A DNA stretch of 15,073 bases from Chloroflexota bacterium (lineage in GTDB: Bacteria > Chloroflexota > Dehalococcoidia > UBA1151 > UBA1328). This document shows positions 13,198 to 15,073 of this stretch, piece after piece. How positions within the stretch are numbered: position 1 is the first letter of the stretch; each line of letters starts with the position of its first letter. A program made the position numbers and the translations under genes. Where the stretch lies: positions 1 to 15,073 of the forward strand of contig NYZY01000057.1 of assembly GCA_002687335.1 (NCBI GenBank), given 5' to 3'. Below the pieces are notes generated by a model, which had not been told where the DNA came from, made no database searches, and was given only the letters and a program-made list of their open reading frames with translations.

Positions 13198-14481
13198 ATG
13201 AATTTCAAACGGCCACGCGGGACATCAGACATACTCCCTCAGGACCAACCTCATTGGTCTCATGTTTACTCGACTGCCAGTAAAATCGCCGAACAGTTCG
13301 GATTCGGACGTATCGATACCCCCACATTTGAAGAAACGAATCTTTTTCAACGAGGTGTGGGTGACGAAACGGACATCGTTCAGAAAGAGATGTATTCGTT
13401 TGAAGATCACGGCGGTGATTCGATAACGCTACGTCCCGAAGGAACCGCTTCTGTATGTCGCGCTTACATCGAAAACGGCTTACACAATCTCCCACAACCA
13501 GTGCGCATGTTCTATATGGCGCCAATGTTTCGATACGAAAGACCGCAGGCTGGTCGAGTGCGTCAGCACCATCAGTTTGGATGCGAAATAATCGGGGATT
13601 CATCACCTGAAGTGGATGCCGAAATAATCGAGCTCGGCTGGAAATACATCGATGACCTGGGAATAAAGGAGGTGACACTTCGATTGAACAATCTGGGAGA
13701 CCCCATGGCCAGATCTGGCTATCTCAGTGATTTGGAGAAATACTTCACATCTGTGGCAAATCAGTTGCCGCAAATCGACCGAAAACGCCTTGAACGAGCC
13801 CCATTACGCGTGCTCGATTCAAAACATCCTGACACACAGTCACTTACTGATGCAGCACCAAGATCTGTGGATTACATAACAGGAGAAACCAAAGAACACT
13901 GGACTTCTTTACTGACACTACTAGACAATCTGAAAACTAATTATCCTGAATTTTCATATACGATCGACCATCGATTAGTGCGCGGTCTGGATTACTACAA
14001 TCGCACAGTATTTGAGTACGAACCAATCGGTGCTACAGGACAGCAAACGCTTTTAGCTGGTGGAAGATATGACCCGTTAATTGGTATTTTAGGAGGTCAC
14101 GAAACACCCGCTATTGGCTTTGGTTCAGGAATTGAGCGAATGATTCTTGAAATGAAAAAACAAAAAGTAATGGTAGCTCCACTTAAAGGTCCGAAGATCA
14201 TAATAATCACGGTAGGGGATGCTGGGAAAGCGTCTGCTTCATTGGCAACAGAATTGCGAGCAGCGGGGATTTCTACAATACTAGCTCCTAAAAGGTCACT
14301 AAAAGCGCAGATGCGCTATGCAAATAATCAAGCAGCGGAAAATGTTCTAATCCTCGGAGACAGAGAAGTTAATCAAGGAACTGTAAGTTTGAAAAATTTA
14401 GCAGCGGACGGTGTTCAGAAAGAAATCAGTCGTGATGCTGCCACAATTGCCGAACACATACGGTCTAATAGAAAAATCTAG
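13198..14481 (+). CDS. hisS: Histidyl-tRNA synthetase
   Basis: HisS is a class II aminoacyl-tRNA synthetase that charges tRNA-His. The 427 aa are the usual length. The N terminus has RPRGTSDILP (5-14). Motif 1 lies near 'IDTPTFEETNLF' (39-50), and TLRPEGTASVCRAYIEN (77-93) follows. Motif 2 is MFRYERPQAGRVRQHHQFGCE (110-130). The histidine-binding signature is LVRGLDYYNRTVFEYE (260-275) and motif 3 is GFGSGIERM (307-315). The C-terminal anticodon domain spans about 330-420, with 'IIIITVGDAGKASASLATELRAAGIS'. Nothing is missing. The ATG has only a weak AGAGA-like ribosome binding site. prfA begins two bases after its stop, so the two translation genes are probably coupled. Confidence 0.97.
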   Translation: MNFKRPRGTSDILPQDQPHWSHVYSTASKIAEQFGFGRIDTPTFEETNLFQRGVGDETDIVQKEMYSFEDHGGDSITLRPEGTASVCRAYIENGLHNLPQPVRMFYMAPMFRYERPQAGRVRQHHQFGCEIIGDSSPEVDAEIIELGWKYIDDLGIKEVTLRLNNLGDPMARSGYLSDLEKYFTSVANQLPQIDRKRLERAPLRVLDSKHPDTQSLTDAAPRSVDYITGETKEHWTSLLTLLDNLKTNYPEFSYTIDHRLVRGLDYYNRTVFEYEPIGATGQQTLLAGGRYDPLIGILGGHETPAIGFGSGIERMILEMKKQKVMVAPLKGPKIIIITVGDAGKASASLATELRAAGISTILAPKRSLKAQMRYANNQAAENVLILGDREVNQGTVSLKNLAADGVQKEISRDAATIAEHIRSNRKI

Positions 14482-14483
14482 AT

Positions 14484-15073
14484 ATGCAACAAACAATGGA
14501 ATCACGGCTGAATGATATCGCTGGTAGGCACCGTGAGGTTGAACATCTAATGTCGCAACCTGAAACCGCATCAAATCCGAACGCTATCCGTAGATTAGGC
14601 CGTGAATACAGCCAACTCCAGCATATCGTCGATCTATGGAATCAAATGATTCGAACACAATCGGACCTGGAAGGTGCAGAAAACATCATCACGGAAGAGG
14701 AAGATCCAGAGGTGCGACAGTGGGCGAATGAAGAAATACAAGAGATCCAACAGAAACTAGAAGTTCTCACAGAAAACATCAAACTCGAGTTACTCCCAAA
14801 AGATGAAACAGAACATGCGGATGCAGTCATCGAAATACGAGCAGGAGCCGGTGGAGATGAGGCCGGTTTATTTGCATCAGAAGTATTCCGTATGTACCAG
14901 AGATACGCTGAAAACCGCAAATGGAAGCTGAAGGTATTAAGCCAAAACGACACCGGCGTTGGGGGACTGAAAGAGGTTACATTCGAACTGGAAGGTGAGC
15001 GAGCGTACCAACGCTTACATCTTGAAAGTGGAGTGCACCGTGTCCAAAGAGTACCTGCAACTGAATCTCAAGG
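14484..15073 (+). CDS. prfA: Peptide chain release factor 1, N-terminal part (cut by window end)
   Basis: The reading frame starts with ATG two bases after the hisS stop and is open to the window end, giving 196 complete codons. RF1 recognises UAA and UAG and triggers peptide release. Domain 1 is a helical coiled region (about 1-100) rich in Glu and Gln. Domain 2 begins with 'AVIEIRAGAGGDEAGLFASE', the class I release-factor signature, followed by 'FRMYQRYAENRKWK'. The stretch ESGVHRVQRVPATESQG contains the PAT tripeptide anticodon typical of RF1, rather than the SPF of RF2. The GGQ motif lies beyond the window. In many bacteria prmC follows prfA; that cannot be checked here. Confidence 0.96.
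   Translation, partial: MQQTMESRLNDIAGRHREVEHLMSQPETASNPNAIRRLGREYSQLQHIVDLWNQMIRTQSDLEGAENIITEEEDPEVRQWANEEIQEIQQKLEVLTENIKLELLPKDETEHADAVIEIRAGAGGDEAGLFASEVFRMYQRYAENRKWKLKVLSQNDTGVGGLKEVTFELEGERAYQRLHLESGVHRVQRVPATESQ

Noticed and set aside
13205..13678. 157-codon open frame on the - strand
   Set aside because: It is antisense to the motif-rich part of hisS; the peptide shows no recognisable domain.
14642..14953. 103-codon Ser-rich open frame on the - strand
   Set aside because: It is antisense to prfA; its Ser-rich composition reflects Glu/Gln codons read in reverse.

Overview
This is a bacterial chromosomal window, gene-dense and of moderate GC (roughly mid-40s % by eye), made almost entirely of housekeeping and metabolic genes. 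No tRNA, rRNA, CRISPR array, insertion sequence or phage gene is visible. No gap between genes exceeds about 230 bases. The gene set (prmA-rsmE, gpsA-plsY-der, GuaB3, a DUF35/thiolase pair, a NIPSNAP protein, a P1-type peptidase) and several family-motif variants suggest a free-living bacterium, perhaps Chloroflexota (SAR202/Dehalococcoidia-like) or a relative. That placement is an inference from gene content and is uncertain.

Layout. On the left, the + strand carries the 3' end of prmA (ribosomal protein L11 methyltransferase) coupled to rsmE (16S rRNA m3U1498 methyltransferase). rsmE runs tail-to-tail into a long leftward block (about 930-11741) with overlapping stop codons. Read in the direction of transcription, this block is: P1-family Ntn-type peptidase, Rossmann/DUF2520 protein, panB, panC, surE; then NIPSNAP protein, thiolase-like protein, DUF35 OB-fold protein; then argF; then der, plsY, gpsA. 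A 231-bp divergent intergenic region (11742-11972) separates it from a rightward block: guaB3, hisS, and prfA, which is cut by the window end.

How the genes fit together. The first five leftward genes look like a pantothenate module: PanB and PanC are clear, and the DUF2520 protein is a candidate for the missing ketopantoate reductase step. The leading peptidase belongs to the DmpA/BapA/NylC superfamily, some of whose members release beta-alanine, the second PanC substrate. No panD or panE is visible, so the module may be built from non-orthologous parts. The NIPSNAP-thiolase-DUF35 trio resembles the thiolase/DUF35 pairs that act as acyltransferases or retro-aldolases on acyl-CoA substrates. 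Here the thiolase lacks the nucleophilic cysteine and its partner has lost all the zinc-ribbon cysteines. GpsA makes sn-glycerol-3-phosphate, PlsY acylates it for phospholipid synthesis, and Der assists 50S ribosome assembly. HisS and PrfA are translation proteins.

The points most worth following are the odd pantothenate operon, the cysteine-free thiolase/DUF35 pair, the Cys-to-Asp change in the ornithine-binding motif of ArgF, and a set of inverted repeats in the divergent promoter region.
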